Shown here piece by piece: positions 54,627-64,000 of a DNA stretch of 64,000 nt. The notes under the pieces are model-generated. The model saw only the letters and a list, made by a program, of their open reading frames with translations. It ran no database searches and was not told where the DNA came from. Source of the stretch: Micropterix aruncella. Lineage: Eukaryota > Arthropoda > Insecta > Lepidoptera > Micropterigidae. The stretch is from assembly GCA_944548615.1 (NCBI GenBank), contig OX155967.1:434001-498000 (forward strand), in the 5' to 3' direction. A program made the translations under genes and the position numbers. Position 1 is the stretch's first letter. Each line of letters begins with the position of its first letter.

Positions 54627-55208
54627 CCCAAGTCGTTTTTCCACAAAATTGTCGAAATTGCCTTGGTCGGCTTGTAACCGACTTTGTCATTCATCCTTTT
54701 GCTTCAAAATAGAAATTTCAATGATTTGTATCTTTTTATTGCCATACGATACCTAGGTAATAGTCATTTTCAAAGTGGCAATTTTTTAGGCGACCATTTT
54801 TGTAAAACGGCTACTTTAGGCTATGTTTTCTGGTGACATCGGCGATTGTTGATGCCCAACATTTGGCAACACTGGTGTCATCTGTCATCTGTCAGTGTCA
54901 AAACATCTCAAATCGAAGTGCTCAATTTCATCAAGATTTAGATGGAGTTCTGCGATTTTCCTGGGCTAACTCTGTTACCCGATTTGAAAAGTAAGTTGTT
55001 ACTGTCTTATTATTAAAATTGCGTTAAATAGACTACTAATAGCAATAAGAACCGAATTTGCAACTAGCAAAACATAACCTAAAATACAGTTTAATTATAA
55101 ATAATTCTTAAAGTGTATTTTCTCAACTCCGTGACTCTCAACTCCGTTACCAATTTAACACTTAAATAGAAAGTATTATTATTTTAGTTCACTCTCAATG
55201 TACCCGCA
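54627..55208 (+). other. intergenic stretch with a possible first exon (54942-54990)
   Basis: After TGTCATCTGTCAGTGTCAAA (54887 on), ATG 54942 opens MEFCDFPGLTLLPDLK and meets a good splice donor, AAAA|GTAAGTT, at 54990. This is the only promoter-plus-exon-like pattern not clearly inside a TE. No second exon is visible before the LINE at 55209, so it may be the first exon of a host or TE gene cut off by insertion. Confidence 0.3.
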
Positions 55209-56862
55209 ATGGTGTCACAACATAATTGGGGTATGTCAGTAAAGGTAATTAATTCAGTTATTGATATTATTGCGCCGCATTTGCCTGTTATTTTTAATCA
55301 AAGTATAGACCAAGGAGTGTTCCCAGATCTAATGAAACTTAGCCGGCTCATTCCATTATTTAAATCAGAACTACAGACTGAACCAATAAATTATAGACCA
55401 ATTTCAATACTGCCTGTTCTTTCAAAAAATTATAAACAATCAATTGCTTATATATTTTATGTCAAATAAATTGCTTCATAAAGAACAGTATGGTTTTAGC
55501 AAAGGCAGGTCCACTATCGATGCTGGTGCTAAACTTTTGGAGCATATATTTGATGCATGGGAGCACTCCCAAAATGGAATTGGTGTTTTTTGTGACCTTT
55601 CTAAAGCCTTCGACTGCATAGTCCATGATACTCTTCTGCGCAAATTAAAAATTTATGGTTTATAGGGTAAAGCAATGGAGTTGCTCAGCTCGTATTTGAG
55701 TAACAGAATACAAAAGGTTGTTATTTCCGGAGTTAAATCGGAAGGATCTATTGTAAGAATGGGCGTTCCTCAAGGTTCAATTCTGGGTCCTTTTTTATTC
55801 CTAATTTACATTAATGACTTGCCATTTCTTGTACAGAAATTAGGTAATATAGTTTTATTCGCTGACGACACTTCGCTCATATTCAACGTCCCTAGGAAAA
55901 CCAATAATTATGATGAAGTAGAAAACACACTGACAAAAGTTTTAGGATGGTTCACCGCCAATAATTTGCTTTTGAATTCTAATAAAACTAAGTGCATTAA
56001 ATTTATCTCACCTAACGTTAGTGACTCTGACATTAATATTGTTATGGACGGTGAAATACTAAAGTTTGTAAATTCTACAAAATTTCTAGGAATTACAATA
56101 GACAATAAACTTCAATGGGGTCCTCATATTGAATTATTAGCTGAAAGACTTAGCTCGGCAGCATTTGCGGTACGTCAAATAAGGCAACTAACTGATGAAG
56201 CTACTGCCAGAACTGTCTATTTCAGCTACTTCCATAGTATAATGTCGTATGGGATTTTGCTCTGGGGCCGCGCAGCCGATATGCAAACGATATTTACTTT
56301 GCAGAAAAGAGCCATACGATCCATTTATTGTTTAAACTCCCGAGCATCGCTAAAAGAGAAATTTAAAGAGATCAATATTCTGACGGTTTATAGTCAGTAT
56401 ATATTCGATAACAAAATGTATGTTCATAAAAACTTGCACAGGTTCTGTAGGTTGGGTGACATTCACAATAGGAACACCAGGTTCAAAAATAAACTAGTCA
56501 TTACGGGCTCTAGGTTAGCAAAAGTGAGTAAATCTTTCATTGGAGAGTTCGCTTTTATAACACTTTGCCTGAGGAACTAACTTGGATACTGGGAGGATAC
56601 TTTGTGCTCTAAAGGCTATTATAAAATTGAAGATTTTTTAAGCGATACATTGGTCTGGTCCAAGTCGTTTTTGTGTAACATAGCTATGAAAACCAATTGT
56701 AAAGTGTTAGTGTTATTATTATTACTATTACGTAAAGCCATTGATTATATAGTGTAGTAATCAATGGTAAAGCCTACAAGCAAGGCATAAATGTCTAGAA
56801 ACATAAGACGTTCGGAAAGTACTGTAAGTCTACTTCGAATAAAAATCTATCTATCTATCTAA
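55209..56862 (+). pseudogene. LINE reverse transcriptase, few frame breaks, (TCTA)n tail
   Basis: Open segments in order: 55209-55440 (HLPVIFNQSIDQGVFPD, NYRPISILPVLSK), 55444-55665 (EQYGFSKGRSTIDAG, GVFCDLSKAFDCIVHD), stop near 55663, and 55675-56580 (MGVPQGSILGPFLFLIYINDLP, catalytic LFADDTSLIF near 55858, KFLGITIDNKLQWG, LQKRAIRSIY, HNRNTRFKNK). A frameshift near 56545 leads to a C-terminus with YYKIEDFLSDTLVW ending near 56757. The tail AATAAAAATCTATCTATC lies at 56840-56862. 5' truncated; no endonuclease. Close relative of the RT at 51.09 kb. Confidence 0.85.
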
Positions 56863-57021
56863 TGTTGATAGTGTAAAATCATATAATGAATTTCTTACTT
56901 ATGTTACGCCCGTCGCCAAAACCACCCCAACAATGAGACGTCACCACTATCATCATCGCTACACGGCAGCAATGGACCGCCCTTATTCAAAAGAAACCGG
57001 ACAATGCCGATACGATTATAA

Positions 57022-58334
57022 TACAAGGTGGACCAAAAGTCCGTTTACTTTTAAATCAGTACTTACGTCGAGCAGCGAAGGCGGGGTGGGGCGGAGGGGG
57101 TACGTAACTCGAGAGCAGCCTATGGGAATTCAGTGCCATGGCGCCATTCAACGGAGCACAACGTGCGTTCTGCGTACGCGAGTACTATCGAAACAACGAT
57201 TCTCCGACTATAGCGCAACGAAAATTTTGCGCTCACTACAACTTACGGCAGAAAAATGAAGCTCCATCAATTCAATTGATTAGAAAATGGGTACACAAGT
57301 TTGAGGAGACAGGTTCGACAATGGATAAACCACGATCCGGCCGATCTAGGACTTCAAGGGATGCCGAACACGTAGAGACTGTAAGAACATCCGTTCGCGA
57401 ACAGCCTACCCTCTCTACTCGAAAGCGGTCAAGTGTCTTAAATGTGCCAAGAACATCTTTAATTCGTATTCTCCACAAAGATTTACATTTACATCCTTAT
57501 AAAATTCAAATGGTGCAGGAATTAAAGCCACAAGATCATGCTCATAGGTTCCAGTTTGCTAAGGATATGCTAGAGAAGTTCACCAACTTTAACAACATTT
57601 TTTTCTCAGACGAAGCACACTTCCACTTAAATGGACACGTGAACCGGCAAAATTGCAGGTACTGGAGTGACACTAATCCTAAATTGAAGCATCAAAATCC
57701 CCTGCATTCGCCCAAAGTTACTGTATGGGCAGCTTTGTCAGCAAGAGGGATTATTGGTCCATATTTTTACGAAGATCAAAATGGACATGCTGTTACAGTG
57801 AACACAGAGCGGTATATAGCCATGCTACGGAAGTTTTTTACTCCAGCGCTACAGAATTTGAATGGTTTTAATCAACGCTCATGGTTTCAACAAGATGGGG
57901 CCACATGTCACACCTCCAATGACTCATTGATTGCAGTTCGTGAAATTTTTGGTCAAAAAGTGATATCAAAAAGAGGTGACGTTAACTGGCCACCTCGTAG
58001 TCCAGATTTATCCCCAATGGATTTTTTTCTTTGGGGATACCTTAAAAATAAAGTTTTTGACACCAACCCAGCGTCTCTTGAAGAATTAAAGGGACGCATC
58101 AGCGAAGAAATGCAAAACATTTCAGAAAACACCTGCAAGGCCGTGATAGAAAATTTTCGCTCCAGGTTGCAACAGTGTCGTGAGGGACAAGGGTCACATA
58201 TGGATGATGTAATATTCAAAAAATAAAATCCCTACTTGTCTTTTTTAATAATAAATAAACAGATTTTGCAGCATTTATCTAGTTTTGTTTTTATCATTGT
58301 TTAAAAAGTAAACGGACTTTTGGTCCACCCTGTA
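57022..58334 (+). mobile_element. intact mariner-like transposon (57024-58332), TSD TA
   Basis: Inverted termini CARGGTGGACCAAAAGTCCG at 57024 and its complement at 58332, matching for about 29 bp, with TA at 57022-57023 and 58333-58334. One uninterrupted transposase ORF fills the centre. 1309 bp, the size of a typical autonomous mariner-like element. It lies between a LINE tail (56862) and the Gypsy LTR region. Confidence 0.92.
57138..58226 (+). CDS. mariner-like transposase (DUF4817-type HTH, DDD core)
   Basis: A complete 362-codon ORF. The N-terminus is an HTH domain of the DUF4817 type (FNGAQRAFCVREYYRNND, LIRKWVHKFEETG), then PRSGRSRTSRDAE and a second HTH (TRKRSSVLNVPRTSL). The catalytic core has FFSDEAHFHLNGHVNRQN (Asp about 158), WFQQDGATCHTSND (Asp about 253) and NWPPRSPDLSPMDFFLWGYL (Asp about 290). 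By my count 36 residues separate the last two Asp. The protein would cut and paste the element using the flanking TIRs. ATG lies 114 bp inside the 5' TIR and the stop about 106 bp before the 3' TIR. No lesion was found. Confidence 0.93.
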   Translation: MAPFNGAQRAFCVREYYRNNDSPTIAQRKFCAHYNLRQKNEAPSIQLIRKWVHKFEETGSTMDKPRSGRSRTSRDAEHVETVRTSVREQPTLSTRKRSSVLNVPRTSLIRILHKDLHLHPYKIQMVQELKPQDHAHRFQFAKDMLEKFTNFNNIFFSDEAHFHLNGHVNRQNCRYWSDTNPKLKHQNPLHSPKVTVWAALSARGIIGPYFYEDQNGHAVTVNTERYIAMLRKFFTPALQNLNGFNQRSWFQQDGATCHTSNDSLIAVREIFGQKVISKRGDVNWPPRSPDLSPMDFFLWGYLKNKVFDTNPASLEELKGRISEEMQNISENTCKAVIENFRSRLQQCREGQGSHMDDVIFKK

Positions 58335-59003
58335 TATTAAGTGGATCAACGAATCGGTTGGTTCGACTGTTGCTTAAAGATAGAATAAGTAAATTGTATA
58401 ATTCATATTTGCGAACAGTCGATATTTAATATTAGCGATTCGTTTAGAATAAGGATTTAAGAGTAAAATGATATAAATAGTAAAACAAGAGCTTTCTCTC
58501 TTGTTTAACCATATTGATATTTAGCAGCATCACTGCAATTTAGGATTAGCTCCAGACGGAAACATTAAATAGTATTTTGGATAATGCTAAAGTAGACGTT
58601 TAAGGAAAGAGGGTGACAACAAAGAGATCCACTGTATTTTGGATCGAAACAGAAACCACTTGTTAGAATGTTAAAACACTCTCCATTAGTTTTACGACCG
58701 AGAGCCGGCCGTCGAACATTAAAATAGGATTAAACGAAAAAGGGGATATCTCCCCTCCGTAGCGTTAAAACAATGTAACTATTTGTAAGAAGTCTATAAG
58801 TACAACCCACACTCAATAGCAGACAGACATTCCTTCGGAAACTGTGTTAGAGTCACATGCTCACGCCGCATTATTAATTTGGCTTATTCACTTCTTGTAA
58901 TTTTCAAACGTGTAATCACTGTGTAATCATTATTGCATTTATTAAATAAAACAATTGGAAAACAATATTTTTTTTGCGGTTCAATCACGCTGAAACGTAA
59001 AAA
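58335..59003 (+). promoter_or_regulatory. likely 5' LTR part of the Gypsy element
   Basis: The segment ends directly before the primer-binding site at 59004. It contains a TATAAATA box at about 58473 and a polyadenylation-like AATAAA at about 58945, as expected for an LTR with promoter and polyA signal. The left LTR boundary cannot be set because the 3' LTR lies outside the window. It may even lie left of the mariner-like insertion. Confidence 0.6.
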
Positions 59004-59020
59004 TGGCGCAGTCGCGGTAG
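59004..59020 (+). promoter_or_regulatory. tRNA primer-binding site of the Gypsy element
   Basis: TGGCGCAGTCGCGGTAG matches the serine-tRNA-type primer-binding site of the 17.6/297 group (TGGCGCAGTCGG...). It marks the start of the internal region. Confidence 0.8.
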
Positions 59021-59274
59021 TATACTGCAAAGTGTTCAAGATTCACCAGCGGCACCTTACCTGGCGAACAAGCATCACTGACAGCGAACTGTCCGAGTTG
59101 CAGAACAACCTACAAAGAAGAAAGATGTCGATGATCGGACTGGTCATCATCAAGTAAGTGAAAAGCTCAAACATTACTTTCGACTTTCCCGTACACAGAT
59201 TTTCCAGGTCTCACCAGATTCCCACAATCTATTATTCATTAGAGGTACTTAAATTTGCAAATCACAATACTAAA

Positions 59275-60240
59275 ATGGCATTTTCCGCCAAGGACATCGC
59301 CAATTTCATTCCAGAATACGATGGAAATCAGACCACATTGCACGATTTTATGGCTGCTTGCGATCATGCAATCAATTACATTGACGAGGATAACGTAGCA
59401 CATATACCATTTCTAATTAAAAGTAAATTAAAAGGAGAAGCTAAACAGTTTATTTCTTCGCGAGCTCTTACAGATTGGGCGGATATTAAGAACCTGTTAC
59501 TGTCCCACTTCGGAGACAGCAGGGATTCTGAAAGCCTTCTAAGGCAACTTACAACTAGTTTCCAGAAAAACTCGGAAAATCCCAGATCATACGTTCAACG
59601 AGTACAGCTCATTCTAACCAAACTTAGGAATTGCACAGCTCTCGACGATACGCTAGATCTAAATTTGAAGAGAGTTATGAACGAAAAATATGAGAGGATT
59701 GGGTTAAAAGCCATTATGTCCGGGCTAAATGATCCAATTGGCTCTATCCTAAGGTCACAACGTCCACAAACCATTACTGATGCTACGAGTATTTTGGCTG
59801 ATGAGGAAAACCTTCAATATCTAAAAAGTTTCAGAAACATGAATATCAGGGAAAATTTCCAAAAACCCTCTCAAATTGTACCTAAGAATTTTAAAACAGA
59901 TAATAAAATAAACACAAAACATTGCTCGTTTTGCCAAAAATCAGGACACTTAATAAACGAATGCTACAAGAAACAAAATAAACCCTTTCAATCGTCCTCT
60001 ACAGGGACTTATCAAAACGGGAATTCAAATCCGAAATCGGGAACAGAATATGCGAAACGGATATCGAATTACACACCACACGCTAATACTCAATCTGTTA
60101 TTCAACAGAATAGGTCTTCGGTAATAAAACGAAGTCATAATTTAAACTTCAACAGCGGGGAGGAAACGGTCGAACCTCACCTATGCCAAAACGATCAGAA
60201 GGAAATACATATCGAAGAGAACGATATGTCATCTCAATAA
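59275..60240 (+). CDS. gag: Gypsy gag protein with CCHC zinc knuckle
   Basis: ATG 59275 (MAFSAKDIANFIPEYDG) is preferred over earlier in-frame codons because homologous gags start near this motif. The 322-codon protein has a capsid-like helical region (LTDWADIKNLLLSHFGD, SENPRSYVQRVQLILTKLRN, AIMSGLNDPIGS) and a zinc knuckle CSFCQKSGHLINEC (about residues 222-235), followed by a polar Gln/Asn/Ser tail. Gag would assemble into virus-like particles and package element RNA. Its 3' end overlaps pol by about 100 nt and contains a slippery heptamer. The frame is undamaged. Confidence 0.9.
   Translation: MAFSAKDIANFIPEYDGNQTTLHDFMAACDHAINYIDEDNVAHIPFLIKSKLKGEAKQFISSRALTDWADIKNLLLSHFGDSRDSESLLRQLTTSFQKNSENPRSYVQRVQLILTKLRNCTALDDTLDLNLKRVMNEKYERIGLKAIMSGLNDPIGSILRSQRPQTITDATSILADEENLQYLKSFRNMNIRENFQKPSQIVPKNFKTDNKINTKHCSFCQKSGHLINECYKKQNKPFQSSSTGTYQNGNSNPKSGTEYAKRISNYTPHANTQSVIQQNRSSVIKRSHNLNFNSGEETVEPHLCQNDQKEIHIEENDMSSQ
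60141..60181 (+). promoter_or_regulatory. -1 programmed frameshift signal between gag and pol
   Basis: In the gag frame the heptamer reads T TTA AAC at 60141-60147, the canonical X XXY YYZ type. A 9 nt spacer is followed by a possible stem, GGGGAGG (60157-60163) with CCTCACC (60175-60181), one mismatch, 11 nt loop. The pol frame is closed by TAA at 60138-60140, immediately upstream, so pol can only be entered here or downstream. Confidence 0.75.
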
Positions 60241-63200
60241 TGGAAGGAAAAAACTTATATCACATTAGGGATACACAAAAGAATAGATTATTAATCGACA
60301 GTGGCGCAGCTATTTCAGTCTGCAAACCGCACATGATTCCAAAAGGAAAAACATTAAATCCCGAAAATACTATCATAAGCGGAATTAGTGGAAAAGAAAT
60401 TCTTATATCAGAAAGCTTCTATTCAGACGTAGGAAAAACAGGTGCTAATATCAAATTTTACGTGTGCGATTTAAACATTGAATATGATGCTATTCTTGGA
60501 ACAGATTTTCTAGAAACATATAATTGCCTAATAGATATCCCTAACAAAATCCTCCACACCAATTTCAGCACAGTAAAATTACTGACTGGAAGCGAAACAC
60601 CAAACAAAAATAAAAGCACTCCCCTTATTAAACAGGTGGAGACCATAAAAGTTAGACCAAGATGCATTCAAGCATTAAAAATAAAAACAGCTGTTTCTGA
60701 CGGAACGTACTTGTGTCCGCAGATAACACTGAAAGGTTATTGCCACCAGCCAGCTGAAGGCGGGGTAATTAACAAGGGCACGGGGTCGCAGATGACAACA
60801 GATGTTTCTGTAGACGTCACTCGTAACCCAAAAGAAATAGTTTCGCCGAGAAACGCTATCAACAGACGTTCACAAGCATCAGCTGTGGTCTGCAAAAAGC
60901 AAAGCTCGTCGGAAACAAATGTTTCAGAAAATGAAACAATAAATAAGAAAAAAGGTTCATTCCCTGTCGATCTTGGCAGTCCTAAAGGAATTCTTTTGCA
61001 GGAAAATTCACGAGAATCAAATGTGAATTCGTCAGTTATAAATAACGGTGAATTTCCCGCGAAAAATACTAATTATTCTCGAAGAGAATTAATCAATAAA
61101 ATAAAAAATAATAGTTGCTCCCTTAGTCTTCAAGGAGTGCCATCTAGAGAAGGTGAAATAGAAAAAAGCAGATATAACGAAATACTGCATAATATTTCAA
61201 CCTACTCAGACGAAATAAAAACAAAACAAATTGAAAGTTGTACAGTCAATAAAGAAAATTTTATGCCATCGCAAAGAGACATAAAAATTCCAGAAGCAAT
61301 TGTTGAGGTGAAAAATAATCACTTTATAACAACAATAGTCAACTTAGACGAACACTGTACTTTAGTAGAATTACCTACTATAGAATTGTCTAAAATAAAC
61401 GATACTCGATCCATAAATAGTATAAATAATTATGAAAATAATCCAATAATAATAGATGAGAATCGCCTAAAAGAAATACGAAAAATATTGCGATTAGAAC
61501 ACTTAAACGCAGAAGAGAGAGAGAAAATTACTAAATTATGCCTAACTTATCCCGAAATATTTTACTTGGAAGGCGATAAACTAACTTTCACCAATCAAAT
61601 CAAGCACGAAATTAACACAACGGACTCGAATCCTATATTCACTAAAAGTTATCGATACCCATATATACATAAGCAAGAAATAAAAACCCAGATCGACAAG
61701 ATGCTAGATCAAGGAATTATTCAAAAGTCATTTTCTCCATGGTCATCCCCAGTATGGATAGTGCCGAAGAAAATAGACGCGTCAGATACGCAAAAGTGGA
61801 GAATAGTGATAGATTATCGTAAACTAAACGAAAAAACAATTAAAGATCGATACCCCTTACCTAATATTACGGACTTGTTAGACCAGCTAGGTAGATGTAA
61901 ATACTTCTCTACTATAGACTTATGTTCAGGTTTTCATCAAATTCAAGCAAAAGAGGACCATATACCTAAAACTGCGTTTACGGTGGAAAACGGACATTGG
62001 GAATTTCGACGTTTACCCTTCGAACTTTCCAACTCTCCTTCTACATTCAGTCGTGTAATGGACAATGTATTAACCGGATTACAAGGAGAACAATGTTTAT
62101 GTTACATGGATGACATCATTGTATACTCTACTACCTTAGAAGAGCATATAGATAGGCTAGAAAACGTATTCAATCGACTAGCGGAATCTAATCTAAAAAT
62201 ACAGCCGGACAAATGCGAATTCCTTAGAAGAGAAGTTGCATATTTAGGTCATTTGGTTACACCAGAAGGTATAAAACCAAACCCGGATAAAGTAGAAGCA
62301 GTTGTGAAATTTCCGCAGCCAAGATCTCCAAAGGAGATTAAACAGTTTTTAGGATTGTCAGGTTATTATAGGAGATTTTTGCCCGATTATGCAAAATTAA
62401 TAAAACCGCTAACTAATTTGCTAAAGAAAAATGTTGAATTTAATTTCAATGAAAAATGCATAAAAGCATTTGAAAGATGCAAAGTTTTGCTAACTACAGC
62501 ACCTATTTTGCAATATCCGGACTTCGAAAAAGATTTTATTATATCCACGGATGCTAGTCAACATTCCGTAGGAGCTGTCCTAAGCCAAGGTAATATAGGA
62601 GAAGATTTACCTGTATTCTATGCTTCGCGAACTCTAAATTCGGCAGAATCACGTTACAGTACCATAGAACGTGAACTTCTCGCAATTGTATGGGCATGCA
62701 AATATTTTAGACCGTATATCTATGGTAGAAAATTCATTCTCTACACAGACCATAAACCCTTAGAATGGCTATTTAATATAAAAGATCCAGGAAGTAGATT
62801 AGCAAGATGGCGGGCTAAAGCTAGCCGAATATGACTATGAAATCAAATATAAATCAGGGAAATCGAATTCAAACGCAGACGCTCTATCGAGAATTCCAAT
62901 AAATGTAATTACTAAATTAACAAATGAAATAATTAATACGCCCATAAAACCAGAAATAATTGAATATTCTGAAACGTATGTGTTACACAGGAAACACATG
63001 AACATATTATACATAGCTTCAGATACACATATACAGTCGAGTAGTGGCGCTTACGACGCTAGTACGCGGTTAATTGAGAAAGATGTACCTACCTTTCCAA
63101 TATTAAATAAATCTGTCATAACAGAACTAGAAAGTGTTAGTATACCAAATCGTAAATATTATATGCTTAATTGTAACTTAAAGAATAGAGAACAATTATA

Positions 63201-64000
63201 TCACGATTTGATTAAAAATAAAAACTCACTTCCAAAAGGAAATATATACGTTAATTTTATAGAGAAAATATACTTAGACCGTATATTAAGTTTAGCTTTT
63301 AGAGATGAAAAAGAAAGGAAATTCATAATATGCAAAGGGTCAATAGAAGTACCAAAGATAAGGGACATACCAGAACTAATTAAGCAGTTTCACACCGCTG
63401 ACGATAATTACCACAGGGGAATCAATGAAACAATAAGAAAAATCAAAGCCAGATTTTATTGGAAGAATCTTACAAGAGATATAACTAAATTTATACGTAG
63501 CTGCGAGATTTGTGCAAAGTCAAAAATCTGCAGACAGAGTTTAAAGAGGCCATTAACATTAACGGATACTCCTCTTAAACCATTCGATAAAATATATATA
63601 GATATTTTCGAATATGATAAAATCAAGTATCTTACCCTTCTAGATTCATTTTCTAAATACGCTCAGTGTTATAAAGTCAAACAAGAAACGACGAAAGAAG
63701 TCGTAGAAAGAATAAAACAATTCATATCACACCATCCGATACCATCGTATATAGCTACGGACAATGGTACATGTTTTGCGAGTAAAGAATTCGGAGAATT
63801 CTGCAAAAGATACGAAATAGAATTAATATTCACTTCTGCGCATCATGCTCAGAGTAATGCGATAGAAAGACTACACGCTACTTTGGCAGATAGTTTACGT
63901 TGCTATTCAGAAGAATATCCAACGTTAAAAGAGAGAGAAATTATACCCACAATAATGAGAACGTATAATAACTGTCGCTCTTCAAGCACTTATTATACCC
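60141..64000 (+). pseudogene. pol: Gypsy pol polyprotein: protease, RT, RNase H, integrase; one base insertion; runs off the window
   Basis: Pol lies in the -1 frame relative to gag. From 60183: protease LLIDSGAAISVC, a long Asn/Lys-rich linker, RT with WRIVIDYRKLNEK, STIDLCSGFHQI and the catalytic CYMDDIIVYS at 62099-62128, then RNase H with STDASQHSVGAVL, STIERELLAIVWA and YTDHKPLEW. An extra G in 62812-62814 ends this frame at 62834. The reading goes on from 62815 without a stop to 64000: integrase with an HHCC finger (His 63391, His 63412, Cys 63502, Cys 63511) and catalytic Asp (63601), Asp (63760) and Glu (63865). The insertion separates RNase H and integrase, so the copy is probably inactive. 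Any env and the 3' LTR would lie beyond the window. Confidence 0.9.

Noticed and set aside
59158..59274. Upstream in-frame start for gag
   Set aside because: The extra 39 codons lie in the leader after the primer-binding site; the ATG at 59275 matches the expected gag start.

Overview
This is 64 kb of an AT-rich animal genome made almost entirely of transposable elements (TEs), most of them broken and many inserted inside one another. The mix of families points to an insect: BEL/Pao and 17.6-like Gypsy LTR elements, jockey/CR1-like and I-like LINEs, an R2-type LINE with a restriction-like endonuclease, hAT, pogo, mariner-like and TTAA-type DNA elements, and dispersed repeats of a kind I associate with Lepidoptera. 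I would say probably Lepidoptera or another holometabolous order; the order is a guess. I found no convincing host gene, rRNA, complete tRNA or CRISPR array. The only host-like trace is a possible first exon near 54.94 kb.

Layout. 1-3.05 kb: a jockey-like reverse transcriptase (RT) copy split by a 1.68 kb GC-rich solo LTR. 3.8-18 kb: a BEL/Pao element (gag remnant, then pol) that holds, in order, a partial copy of the same LTR with an I-like LINE inside it (itself hit by another LINE fragment), a 3.7 kb DUF7869-type DNA transposon, and a ZMYM1-like hAT carrying a 1.45 kb TTAA element. 18-24.3 kb: minus-strand I-like RT/RNase H, an L1-ORF1-like protein gene, a short retroposon with a 16 bp target-site duplication (TSD), and a minus-strand R2-type LINE. 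25-29.5 kb: a LINE endonuclease/RT interrupted by a second DUF7869-type transposon. 29.6-40.5 kb: copies of a 119 bp repeat in opposite orientations enclosing an LTR-like element, a third DUF7869-type transposon and a nearly full-length jockey-like LINE with ORF1 and ORF2. 41-43.7 kb: a hAT MITE and two RT fragments. 43.9-50 kb: a second hAT broken by a pogo element, which is broken by a TTAA element, which holds another TTAA element. 50.7-54.6 kb: a pogo-like remnant holding a nearly intact RT. 55-56.9 kb: another RT. 57-58.3 kb: an intact mariner-like transposon. 58.3-64 kb: a 17.6-like Gypsy element cut off by the window end.

The most useful results come from the nesting. In several places, removing an insertion plus one TSD copy restores the reading frame of the host element, which fixes boundaries and TSDs directly. 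The three DUF7869-type transposons share protein motifs, at least two share an intron position, and their TSDs are 4 bp and A/T-only (AATT, AATT, ATAT). In the Gypsy element a TTTAAAC slippery heptamer sits 9 nt before a potential stem-loop, exactly where the pol frame becomes open. The mariner-like element has an unbroken transposase between matching TIRs and is the best candidate here for recent activity.
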